From the NCBI GenBank assembly GCA_965112735.1, contig OZ218951.1, positions 5,084,001 through 5,148,000 on the forward strand: a DNA stretch of 64,000 nucleotides, in the 5' to 3' direction. This document shows positions 21,881 to 32,911 of this stretch, one piece after another. Origin of the DNA: Phaeosaccion multiseriatum (lineage: Eukaryota > Ochrophyta, other classes). Position numbers and translations under genes: made by a program. The number at the start of each line of letters is the position of its first letter. The stretch's first letter is position 1. The notes beneath the pieces were generated by a model, which worked only from the letters and a program-made list of their open reading frames with translations, was not told the DNA's origin and searched no databases.

Positions 21881-22084
21881 GCAGCGAAAGGGAGAGGGGC
21901 AAATTTATTGAATTTTAATAGGAATTACCTAAGAGGGTGTGAGCGAGGAGAGAGGGGATTATACAAAGTTATCACCTCAGAAATTTCTGAGGGGAGGAGG
22001 GGGAAATGGTCCGGCATCTGTGATTAGAGCTCCAACACGCGAAGATTTTGTTCCCCGCTGCGCAGAGGAATTGACAGCACAGCA

Positions 22085-23223
22085 ATGGCTGCTAATAATG
22101 CTACAGAGACGGTGGAGTCGGCTACCGAAGAGGTGCTGGCTTTGCTTCGCCTCTGCAGATGTACTGGCAGCAGCAGTGGCGAAGATTTAGGTAGCCCGCT
22201 CGTGCCCGACCTCGTGCAGACTCTGCAGGAGAAGCTCGCTGCTATCAAGAAGCTCCATGTCAGCTGGTGCCTTACTGCCAAGATTCGGGACGTGGAAGGT
22301 GCTACGGCAAGCTCGCTACTCTTCCCTCTTGCGGGAGAGGCGGTGCTGGCGGGGTGGGGTATGCTTGCGGCAACACCTGGCATTGGAGGTGGAGGCGGAG
22401 GGGGAGGAGGAGGAGGAGGAGGAGGAGGAGGAGCAGGAGGAGGAGGAGGAGGTGGTGGTGGAGGAGGAGGAGGAGCAGGAGGAGGAGGAGGAGGAGGAGG
22501 AGGAGGAGAGGACGGAGCGGCGGGAGGGGCTAGACTTGGTGGGATTGGGCTGGGGGTGAGTGCCATGGGAGGGCAAGGAGGAGGGCAAGCGGACCAACAG
22601 CAGAACGAACGAATTCAGTTCCTCACCACGGCACAGCAGGTATGCGCCTACATTTGGAGGATGGAGGAAAGCCGACCCGCGCTGGGTTTGATTAAGTATC
22701 CTCCTCTGGCTAAAGAAGAAGCAGGGGAGGCACAATCAGCCTCAACAGCAACACCGGCGACAAAGGATGGCGGGGTGTCCTCACAGCCGGCAGACGAGCA
22801 GGAGGCAGCAGCAGCCCCCGCAGCAAAGGCCGTCACAAAGGTGGTGCGAATATTCGAGCGGCGGCTGTTCGAGCGTCTAGAGGTGGGCCTGGAGGAAGAG
22901 AAGGCCTTCTTGAGAGACTCCTTGTACTGGCTCTACGCCACCTGCCCGCAGGCAAGGCCCTCGCTGCGGCAGAGGATGGCTGCCTTCCTCGTGCGCTGCG
23001 AGCGGGGAAGTGCGGGTAGTAAGCGGGCCCACGTCGCGTCGCTGCTGCAGGTGTTGGTACAGGTGAGGGATGGAGAGAGGGAGGGGGGGAATGAGTAAGG
23101 GGTGGAGGGAGGGAGGGAGGGATTGGGAGGGGGAGGGAGGGAGGGAGGTATGAGTGAATGAGTGAGTCCTTTGTATGTCAATTGCTGGGGAATATAGGGA
23201 GCCAAGAAGTTTGCAAGGGGCAA

Positions 23224-23258
<35 letters not shown>

Positions 23259-25424
23259 CGAAGGGGAGAGGGAAAGGGGGAGAGGGGAAGGAAGGTGGGC
23301 TGTGAGATGCATCGGTGATCATCTTCTTCCGCGGTCGATGTCACGGGATCCCCGTGTCCCTCTCCGCCCTCTACCACGGAACCTACCCCTCTCCCCCTCT
23401 TCCACAGAGTATGCCCAAGTATGAAGCTCTTACGAACACACGCACTCAAGCACCCACACCCTACTCTCCTCCTCCTCCTCCTCCTCCTCCTCCTCCTCCT
23501 CCTCCTCCTCCTCCTCCTCCTCCTCCTCCTCCTCCTCCTCCTCTCTCCGTCCTCCTCCCAACCATCCACACCCACACTTACACCCCCCCCCACATATCCC
23601 GTCACACGCACGCGCTCTCTCTCTCACAAACACACAGGTGGTGAAGGGTTTCCGAACGCCCCTGTCCCCCGCTGCCCTGCAGCTGCTGCATTCCGTGGTG
23701 CTGCCCCTGCACGCTCCCAACGAGATGGTCGAGTGGCGAGATCAAATCCCCATCATACAGAACTATCACGAGGACCTTGTCATCCTCCTCGCTCAGGTAC
23801 GTATGTACGTACTTGCGTAAGAGTACATAGTGGTGGGTGTGGTAGTAGATTGATGTGGACTTCCTTCCTCGCTTCCATTCTTCCTTCTTGCCTTGTGCTC
23901 TCCCCTCCTCTCCTCTCCTTCACTCTCTGTCTCTCTCTCCCTCTCTCACTCACTCGCTCTCTCTCGTCGTGATTCCCCTCCTGGCATGTGCGGTGTGCCT
24001 GGTGTTGGGACTGCGATGCCTCCAACACACCCAATCCCTCCTCCCCAACAAACAACGATTCACGCCTGCACTTTCCCACACGCGCGCACACACACACAAA
24101 CACTCATATCCGCGAGAACCTAAACCCACTACACACACACGCACACACGCACACACGCACACACGCACACACACACACGCACACATACACACATTTGCTT
24201 GCCCGCAGTTCTTGGAGAAGGGCAATGCCCTTGCTCTACCCGTGATGGAGGCCATCGTCAAGCACTGGCCAAGCGGCTTCACGTCCAACACACCCAAGGT
24301 TAGCAGTTGGTGATACAGAGGCGCCTTCCCACCAACACACACTTGCGCGCTCTCTCTCATACAACACGCACACACACCTTGCTCCCTCCCTCCTTCCCTC
24401 CCCACTCCCACCCCCTACCCATCCATTGCCATCCCACCCCCAACACACCCCCCCAACAACACGAACAGGAGGTCCTCCTCCTTCACGAACTGGAGACGCT
24501 TCTTCGCTTCGTCGACACGGAAACCTTCCCCCCCATCCTCCGCCTCCTCTCCCCCAAGCTCCTCTCCTGCCTCTCTGTAGACAACTCTCGTGTGGTGGAG
24601 CGAGCCCTCCTCTTGTTCAAGAATGAGCACTTTCTCCATCTTGTGCGCCCTCACCTAGGAATCGAACCCGAACCCGCAACGGGTGCTGGAGGTGGAGGTC
24701 GAGGGGGGGGGGTTGGGAGTGGGGGTGGTTTGATGAAGCCTCTGATGGTGGCGCTGCTGAGGGGGGGAGAGCCCTTTTGGAACCCCACCGTGAATAAGGT
24801 GAGGGGGGGAGGGAGGGAGGGAGGGAGGGAGGGAGGGAGGGAGGGAGGGAGGGAGGGAAGGAAGGAGGGAGGGACGAAGGGAGGGAGGGAGTCAAGTCAA
24901 GTCAAGTCAAATCCTTAAATCGAAATGGTAAACTGCCCCTCTACCCCCCTGATTGCCCCTGTGCTGCTAATTACAGATGGCAGCCCATGTTCTGGAGACG
25001 CTAGAAAAACTCGACAGCGAGGCCTTCAGACAGAGCGCCGAGCTGCTGTGGGGGGAAGGGAATGGCCGGCAGCTGGTGAGCCAGGGGCAGGCGGAGGGGA
25101 CCCAATCAGAGGGGACCCAATCAGTGGAAGAGGGAAGAGGAGGAGAAGGAGGAGAAGGAGAGGCGCTGCATGGCATGGATGTGAGTCCACAAGTGTCGCC
25201 GACAAGGCCACCACCACGAGAAGCAACAGCAGTTGGTGATACGGCAGGAGCAGTAGCAGCAGTTGGTGGTGAAACAGGAGCTGAGGCCCTCAAGCCGTCG
25301 CCAAGCCACAGCAGCAGTCAGATGGTCCACAGTCCAGAGATGTCTGCACCCGCGGGGCTTCCTCCTGCTCGCGTCCCTCGGGGGCCCGAGGAAGGGCAAG
25401 GGAAGGGACGTGGAGGGTCGATGC

Positions 25425-25456
<32 letters not shown>

Positions 25457-28400
25457 CCCGGCATTGAAGGCTTTGGAATCCCCTCCCTCCACGCTTCTAT
25501 GGGCTCGTGGAGGCCCCCCAACCAAGGCAACAAGGGAAGGGCGGCCAAGGGGGAGGGAGAGGGACGGGCTCAGGCTCTACCCCCTGTGACAGTTACTGGG
25601 GTTGCTCCCTGGGCATTCAAGGGACCCGTTCGACCACAGAGAGGGGCGGGGGGGGTGGGTGGGGTCCTGGCCACTCACAGCGGCGGTCGTACCACCAACA
25701 GTAGCAGTAGAGGCGGTGTACCGAGGGGAGCGTTAGGTGGTGGGAGTAGGCCGAAGGGACCCCATGGACCGAGCATGTTGTCTTTGAAGCGCCCCTTGCC
25801 GGTTTCAGACGGACGGGAGGGAGAGGGGACAGTCGGCGATGGGGAGGTGGGGGGGGAAGGGGGAGCTGACAGCACAAGCGACATGTGCATAGAGGAGGGC
25901 GAGGAGGAGCCTGAACAAGAGGCGTCGAGTCGTCAAGAGAGGCCAAGTGGCGATGGAGGAGAAGGAGGAGGAGGTGGTGGTGGTGGTGGTGGTGGTGGAG
26001 GAGGAGGAGGAGGAGGAGTAAAGGATCCTTCACCAGGGCTAGCCCGTGTTCATGAATTCATGAAGAAACTGAGGCCGGAGGGAGCCGGCAAGAAGAAGAA
26101 AAAGAAGGAAAAGAAGGAGGCAGGAGAGGGGGCGGGGGATGGAGAGGAGGAGGAGGAGGAGGAGGAGGAGGAGGAGGGGCCCTCTTGGCTGGAGCTGCAG
26201 CTGCGACCCACGCCGACTCTGCTGCCGGATTTGCGTTTCCACGACCTCGTGTTCGGGAGGGAGCTTGGGACGGGCACCTTTGGGACAGTGAGGTCATGAG
26301 GGAGGGAGGGATGAGGAAGCGAGGGAGAGGGAGGGACAAAGAGAGGGTGGGAGAGAGGTAGTGCTTTCTTGCTGCGCTACTACTACTACTGCAGCTACTG
26401 TTGCTCCCTATGCTTTGCTTCCTTCAATGCTCCCCACCTAAGGATGCTGCTTCCCCTTCTGCTGCCCCTCCCTCGGCTCGAATGTCCCTCCCCCCCGTGC
26501 TGCTCCTCTACGAAGGTACGCACGTCGCATCTTGCGTGAGAAGCAGCGCTCCTTGTGGCCCGAGTACGCCGTAAAGATCATCTCCGGAGACAAGATCAAG
26601 GCTCTGCGGTGAGGGAGTGTCTGTCTGTCACCATCTGCTGCCATCTACTGCCGTCCATTGCCTTCTTCTGCCTTCCCTTATGCTGCCAGTCTTCGGCCTT
26701 CGTCTTCTGCCATCACCCTCCCTCCTTCTTACTTTCCCCCCTGGGTCGGTCCTGACCTTGTCTCCCTCTCTCCATGCCTCCCTCCCTCCCTTGCTCTATT
26801 GCTCCCTCCCTCCCTCCCTCCCTCCCTCCCTCCCTCCGCCCCCCTCCTCCCATACCCTCTCTGTATCACCAACAGCTACGGCAAGAGTATCGCCAACGAG
26901 ATGGCCATCCTCCGTCTCCTGTCCCACCCCGGCATCGCTCGCCTGATATCGGCCTTCCGCTGGAGGCATATGGGCGCGTACCTGGTGTTAGAATATGCCT
27001 CCAGGGGGGACTTGCACACACACGTCACTGAACACGGCTCTCTCGACGAGGCCTCCACGAGGTCAGGAGTGTTGCGTCGTGCAACGTGCTCTTCGTTAAT
27101 CTCAGTTATTTAGCTTTGCGTAGAGTGGTTGGTTCTGGAGCTGGCGTGGTTGTGGACGTTAGGTTTTCCCTACTACCCCACCCCATCCACCCGCCGTCTG
27201 CCCCCCCTCTCCTCCTCCTCCTCCTCCTCCTCCTCCTCCTCCTCCTCCTCCTCCTCCTCCTCCTCCTCCTCCTCCTCCTCCTCCTCCTGCTCCTCCTCCT
27301 CCTCCTCCTCCTCCTCCTCCTCCTCCTCCTCCTCCTCCTCCTCCTCCTCCTCCTCCTCCTCCTCCTCCTCCTCCTCCCCCATCTCTTCCTTTTCCTCCTC
27401 ATCCTCATCCTCCTCCCCCCCCTCCTCTGTCCTAAGATTCGTCACGGGCGAAGTGGTGGCTGCCCTCCACTCCATACACAGGGCGGGCTTCCTGTATGGA
27501 GATCTCAAGCCTGAGAACATACTCATCACGGAAACCGGACACATTAAGGTACAGTTTCAGGCCCACTCTTATCTCTCTCCTGCACGCCCATCTCCTCTCG
27601 CTCATCCACTGCCATCCATTGCCATCCCCTCCCATCCACTGCCATCCCTTCTCCTACACCCATGAAGTTGACTGACTTCGGGGCCTGCCGTCCTCACACT
27701 CCGGAGGCGGCGGCTCTTCTCGAGGACTCACTCAGCGCTCTTCGTCAATTGAGAGACGGCGATTGGAGGGCAGCGCAGGGGCTGGAACCTCACCCTGATG
27801 ATCCTGGAGAAAGGGCCTTTGGGGGGGGAGGAGGAAGGGGAGGGGGGCGACGAAGAGGAGGACGAGCAGGAGGAGGGGAGGGGGTGAGAGAGGGAGGCGT
27901 TGGTCAAGACGATAATGACGACGACGACGACGACGACGACGATGATGATGATGATGAGAACACGCAGTATGAGGAGGAGGGCACAGAGGGGGGAGAGACC
28001 AGTGGTGGTGGTGGTGGTGGACCGACTGGAGCAGGAGGAGGAGGAGGAGGAGGAGGAGGAGGAGGAGGAGGAGGAGGAGGAGGAGGAGGAGGAGGAGGAG
28101 GAGGAGGAGGAGGAGGGCGCTTGCTTGAAGGCACGGCAGCGTACCTTCCGCCCGAGGTGGCCAACGGGACGGCCTTACCTGACCAGAAGGCTGATGCATG
28201 GGCGCTGGGGTGCGTGTTGTTCTACTGCCTCAAGGGCAGACCATTTGTGTATGCGGACTCGGATCAGGAGGCACAAGCTAGTGTTGTGCGCTTCGCACAG
28301 CAGCAGCAGTTGGTGATACAGCAGCAGCAAGGGAGTGCCGCAGAAGGAGGTGGCGCTGCTGCCGCTACAATGTCGCAGCTGGAAGGAGGGAGTGGTGATG

Positions 28401-29398
28401 GTGGTGGTGGGGGTGCCTCCTTCCTACCGCAGGAGTGTTCGAAGGAAGCTCGAGGACTCATCTCGTCTCTACTTGATGCTCGACCCGAGCAGAGGCTGTC
28501 TGTGGACGAGGCCACGACGAGCGCGTTCTACATTGAGCACAAGGTGAGAGGGAGGGAGGGAAGGAAAGAAGAGAGAGGGCTCATACCAAAACACTCTTGC
28601 AAACGTACACACACTCACGCACGCACACACGCACACCCACACATGCATCTGCACCCCCCCCTGCCCCTCCCCTTTCCATCGGACCCGTTCCTCTCTTCTC
28701 CTTTCCCTCCCTCCACCCACACCACCCACCGCCTACGCCCCCCCCCCCCACTTCCTTAGGTGGACGTATTCGGTCTCCACGCAGGGGCTGCTCACGAGCT
28801 TGCCCGAGGGAGTGTCGCGCCGGCCCCTCACGCGGCATGGAGCAGGAGGCAGAATAGCATGGTGTGGGCCCCGCTGCCCCAGGAGTATAAGGTGGAGGCC
28901 TCCAAGCAGCAGGTAGGAGGCCTACGGGAGGCCTTCGGGAGGCCTACGGGAGGCCTACGAGATGCCTACGAGAGGCCTATGAGAGGCCTATGGGAGGCCT
29001 ATTGGAGGCCTATGGGAGGCATGTCGTACCGACAGGAAGAGGCTTATGGGCAGGGGCGCAGAGTGCTTGGTGGAGGCTTCCGAGCCTGTTTTTTTTTTGT
29101 ATCGTGTCTCTGTGGCTGGGCAGGAGGCAGGCAGGCAAGCGTATGGGCAGGCAGAGGCATATGGGCAGGCAAAGAGAGGCGTCTGCACCTTTCGCATCAT
29201 TTGACTGCTCAGTACTGTTTCCCTTACTTGCTCCTTCCCCTCCCCTCCCTCCCTCGCTCCCTCCCTCCCTCCTTCGCCTCCCCTCAGCTCCACGAGGCCA
29301 TTCCCGAGACCGATTTGGAGGCAAACGCCCTCTTCAAAGCGCAAGGAGGAGGGGCGGGGCGGGGTGGTGCAGGCCTCACAGGCATTTCCGAGCAGTGA
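22085..29398 (+). CDS. Fusion of PP2A B56-type regulatory subunit and PDK1-like protein kinase
   Basis: Eleven exons join in phase to 1467 residues: 22085-23062, 23638-23796, 24209-24298, 24469-24798, 24977-26292, 26516-26608, 26876-27061, 27437-27548, 27668-28543, 28760-28912 and 29288-29398. Residues about 253-545 match the B56 HEAT-like core: GFRTPLSPAALQLLHSVVLP, QFLEKGNALALPVMEAIVKH, KEVLLLHELETLL, VVERALLLFKNEHF and FWNPTVNKMAAHVLETLEKL. Exon 5 carries both the last B56 helix and, after a linker, the kinase glycine loop GRELGTGTFGTV. Kinase features are K978 (AVKII), E997, YGDLKPEN (1071-1078, HRD Arg replaced by Gly), DFG at 1091-1093, GTAAYLPPE and DAWALGCVLFYCLKGRPF. The GTAAYLPPE form resembles plant-type PDK1. 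A 150-residue acidic and poly-Gly insert sits in the activation segment. The donor of exon 5 (AG|GTCATG) is weak. No other kinase or phosphatase gene is nearby. Confidence 0.85.
24304..24318 (+). repeat. Dispersed 15-mer CAGTTGGTGATACAG, representative copy at a splice donor
   Basis: This copy starts six bases into intron 3 of the fusion gene. Other copies, some with one or two changes, in either orientation, start near 1060, 3005, 3253, 5811, 5972, 15403, 15536, 15557, 16721, 17768, 18791, 18862, 25232, 25257, 26861, 28307, 30455, 30573, 38944, 39441, 39646, 39887, 39994 and 62088. Most touch CAG or CTG runs. Confidence 0.85.
27206..27378. repeat. (TCC)n microsatellite in an intron
   Basis: About 57 units, with one interruption, form most of intron 7 of the fusion gene, just upstream of the exon that carries the kinase catalytic loop. 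Confidence 0.95.
28914..29028. repeat. 11-12 bp tandem repeat (GAGGCCTACGG)
   Basis: Imperfect units containing the palindrome AGGCCT fill the start of intron 10 of the fusion gene. Confidence 0.85.
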
Positions 29399-29914
29399 TG
29401 TTGGCGAAGGAGGATGGCAGTGGATGTACTACCCACCACGAGGGGCTTTGGTGGAGAACGGACGAAGGTGCGTTTGTGGCCTGGCTAGAGGGGGCAGTGG
29501 CAGGGCGGACGAGCTGGAACTGAAGATTTCCCCGGTAGAAGAGGAAGGGGAAGAGGAGGAGGAGGAGGAGGAGGAGGAGGAGGAGGAGGAGGAGCAGGAG
29601 CAAGACCCCCTTGCAGCAGCATGCAGTAGGAACCGAAGCAGCAAAGTAGAGCAGGAGAGAGCCTCCGAGTAGGAGTAGTAGAGTAGTAAGTAACCTGAAG
29701 CGACATGTGGAGTATGTAGCAAACAATCACTCTGATGAAGCGACACGTGGAGTGAGACACAGTTTATATATACACTGAAGGATCATCTCTTCGCTTCTAC
29801 CACACCTCGACTATCCAGTGCAAAATGATGCTCCTTCTGGGGCGTGTCGATTTTCGATATGATCGACACGATTGATCGAGAAGGTGAACCAAGAACTGAT
29901 CTTGAAACTGAAAC
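29399..29914. other. Between convergent genes
   Basis: No separate gene is supported. A frame on the plus strand stays open to 29672, with an acidic run (ELELKISPVEEEGEEEEEEE), and could be an alternative last exon of the fusion gene, but no acceptor or homology supports this. A small inverted repeat (GTGTCGAT with ATCGACAC) lies near 29848-29872. Confidence 0.45.
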
Positions 29915-32684
29915 TCAATGGGTGGGTGGCAGGGTGGAGACTTCTGCCCCTTCCAAGCTCTTCCTTTTGCCCCTCGGCCGCAGTCGCACAAGCTTCTTCT
30001 TCTTCCTCCGCTTCTTCTTCTTGCCGCGTGCCCCCGCCGCTGCCTCGCCCTGTCCTTCTCCACTTTGTGGCACTGGTGCCGTCGCTCCTCCTCCTCCTCC
30101 TCCTGCCCGCCCCCCCCCCCGTCCTTCTCTCTCCCCCACCCACGCCATTTTCGCCGCCTCCATCTCCCCCTTCCTCCTCCTCTCCACTCGCACCACAAAC
30201 CCATGCGCCTTGCGGATGGTCTCAACCGGCGGCAATTTTCGTAACGGCATATTATTGGAATGGACTGCCATCCCCACTGCCCTCCTCAGTCGCCTCTGGT
30301 CACCGGGCCCCACGTGAGAGAGTGTCAGGACTCGAGAGAGTTTCCCGCCCCCCATGTTCTGCAAGGCCTGCCGGAGCCTCTGCTTCGCTTCCCTACGTGC
30401 CACGCAGCGCCCCTGAGCAAAGCCACGCCAGCAGGCCTGTAGCTTGATGGCTGCTGTATCACCACGTGCTGCTGCCGCTGCTGCTGCTGCTGCTGCTGCT
30501 TCTTCTTGGGCCCTCTCCGGAACGAGGCGTGCCGCAGCCTCGGCTTCCGCAGCCTTAGCTTCAGCCCTTGGTGATACTGCACTCCTACCACCCTCCTCCT
30601 CCTCCTCCTCCTCCTCCTCCTCCTCCTCCTCCTCCTCCTCCCCCTCTCCACATACTATATGAATGCGGCCCTCAGTATTCTCACCCTCACCGCCATTGCC
30701 ACCTCCACCGTCTGCTGCCTTCTTCTTGTCCGCCCAAGAGACGCCGCTGCAAGGCTTGTCTGTCTCTGCCTCTGTCTCTGGTCTTTCGGAGCCCTCCCCC
30801 CTCTCCCACTCCTCCTCCCCCTCCCCTTTCTTCTTCTTCTCCTCCTCCTCCTCCTCCCACCTCACTCCTCTACCATCCACTCTTACGTCCCTCCCAAGCC
30901 ACTCGCAGTCGCCATCATCATACCGGATGAGGAGTCCCCTCCCCTCCTTTTCATACCGAGTCACTGTGCCTGCATACCACATGCCACCACGCTGCTGCCC
31001 CTCGCCCCTTTCGTTGCTTCCACCACCAGTGGCACTCCTACCCTGCCCCCCGCCCCCCTCCTCCTCCTCCCCCCCCCCCCCCTTCTCCTCCTCCTTCCCC
31101 CAAAGCACCTGCACTCTTCTCCCAATCTGTACCTTGTCCCTCAACCCCCTGGACACCACAGCCTCACTGAGCACCGCCCTCAGATGGCACTGCATGGCCG
31201 CATTGGAGGCAAGGAGCGATACCCGCTGCTCCTTTGTCTCCCGCGTGCTCTCCTCGGCCTCCTTTCGCATGCTGCTCACCTCCTTATCGAGTTGTTCGTT
31301 ACCATCGTCGCCAGCTGCCAATGTGAACGCTGAACTATCAAGATCAGTGTCAGTACAATCAGTGTCAGTGCTACCGTACTCCTCTGTATCCCCGCCCCCG
31401 TCCCCTCCTCTCCTCACTTCTAGTGAAGCTCTTGCTCCTCTTTCTCCTCGATCCCCTCCTCTTCCTCCTCGATCCCCTCCTCCTCTTCCTTCTCCTCTTC
31501 TCCTTCGTCGACGTTCTCTGTGACGCTGTGTGGCTGCGGCCTGTAGAGTGGCGTAGAGATTTCGTTTGTCAACGTCCTGAGTCGCATAGTAGGCAGCAGC
31601 AGCTGCAGTCGTTGATGGTACAGCAAAAGAACGACTGGCTTTCCATCTAGGAGCCCCGTCATACTCCCCTCCCTCTCCCCCCTCCTCCTCCTCCTCCTTC
31701 GCCTCCTCCTCCTCCTCCTCCTCCTCTCCCGCGTCGCTACTATCGCCGTCGCCGAAGAAGGAGGCCTGCGAGCCCGGACTACCCGTGCTCCTACGCGACG
31801 ACGAGACCGCCATCACCCCCCGCCCCCCCCCTTTGCTACCCCTGCTACTGCTTCCCCTGCTACTGCTTCCCCTGCTGCTGCCACAGCTCCGCTCCCCCCT
31901 GCCACCCCTGCTGCTGCCCTTGCTCCTGCCCCTGCTGCTGCCCCTGCTGCTGCCCAGGCGGCGCGCACTCCGAGGGGTCTTCGTGCTATTGGACGTGCCA
32001 TACAGCTGCTGATGATGATGATCCTGGTGGTGGTGGTGGTGCTGCTGCTGCTGCTGCTGGTCCTGATGCTGCCGCACTAGACGCTGTCGACGCCGATAAG
32101 CAGGGTGCTGCCGGATATAGTCTCGGACATAGTTCGTCTCATGCACCGGAGCAATGCCATTCACTCGGCCGCAGTGGTCAAAGAGAGTGGCCTACTCTCG
32201 CAACAAGACGATCCGCGGAATAGAAGCATGAGGGGTGTTAGTGAAAGGGCGCAGAAGGAGAGAAAAGGAGCCAAGCGAGGGGGGTATTCCGTGAGAAAGA
32301 GGAAAGCTTGTTGGTTCCGACAGCTTCCCTACTACCAGCAGTTGCACTTACCCTAAGCTCCCTGTCTGTCGGTATGATATAGTCGATGCTCCTTTCTCCT
32401 TCTCCTCCTGAATCTCCTCCTCCTCCGCCCCCCCTCTTGGTGAATGTCGCTGCATCTCTTGGCCTTCTCCGTCTTCTATGCAGTCCATTCTTATGCGCAC
32501 CCGCACCCCCCGTCTCTCCTTCTCCTTGACCAACACAGGGCACCACTCGTCCCGTCGTGTCAAGCATGATACGCAAATTCGTGCCGCTGCTTGGTGCCTT
32601 GTTCCTTGTCTTTCTCCTCGTCTCCGCAGCAGAGGAGCGGTTGACTCCCCCCACCTCCGGAAACAGAGACACGGGCTTGAACAT
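29915..32684 (-). CDS. Tudor-like and IQ-motif protein, low-complexity rich
   Basis: The main exon, 32191-29915, follows an AG acceptor and encodes 758 residues. A tentative first exon, 32684-32352, joins it in phase for 869 residues. The join reads TDRELR|ATLFDHCGRVNGI. The N-terminal half is rich in Ser, Arg and Gln. A Tudor-like segment follows, with IGRRVQVLWG, then MWYAGTVTRYEKEGRGLLIR and YDDGDCEWLG, the pattern of a barrel that binds methylated ligands in chromatin or RNA proteins. Further on is an IQ calmodulin-binding helix (AAIKLQACWRGFAQGRCVAR). The end is basic (KKKKRRKKKK) and suggests nuclear entry. I know no named family with this order. Exon 1 and the start codon are uncertain, because a plus-strand frame overlaps them. 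Confidence 0.6.
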
Positions 32685-32778
32685 GTTTGGCTGCACCACA
32701 CACACACACACAGCCCCACAAGAAAGAGGGGGGGGGGGGGCGAGAGCAAAAAACAAAAAAACTAGAAAAAACAAATAA
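32568..32778 (+). other. Ambiguous open frame with a strong signal peptide
   Basis: An ATG at 32568 opens a 69-codon frame beginning MIRKFVPLLGALFLVFLLVS, a textbook signal peptide, followed by a His/Thr-rich CA-repeat translation and a basic end. It lies opposite the tentative first exon of the Tudor/IQ gene. It could be a real small secreted protein or a mirror of Lys/Arg-rich coding on the other strand. I cannot decide. Confidence 0.25.
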
Positions 32779-32911
32779 CAAAAACGCTTTTTCAGTCCAC
32801 TACGTCCTGACACCTAGTACTACCCATGCCTTCCCCTCCTCGATCTTTCTTCTCGCAAATCTCATCCCGCCTCCCTATCCTTTGCCGTGCCCACGCTCCC
32901 TTTCCGCTGCC

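Noticed and set aside
27086-27665. Long Leu/Ser-rich and Glu-rich frames on both strands
   Set aside because: They are translations of the intronic (TCC)n tract of the fusion gene.
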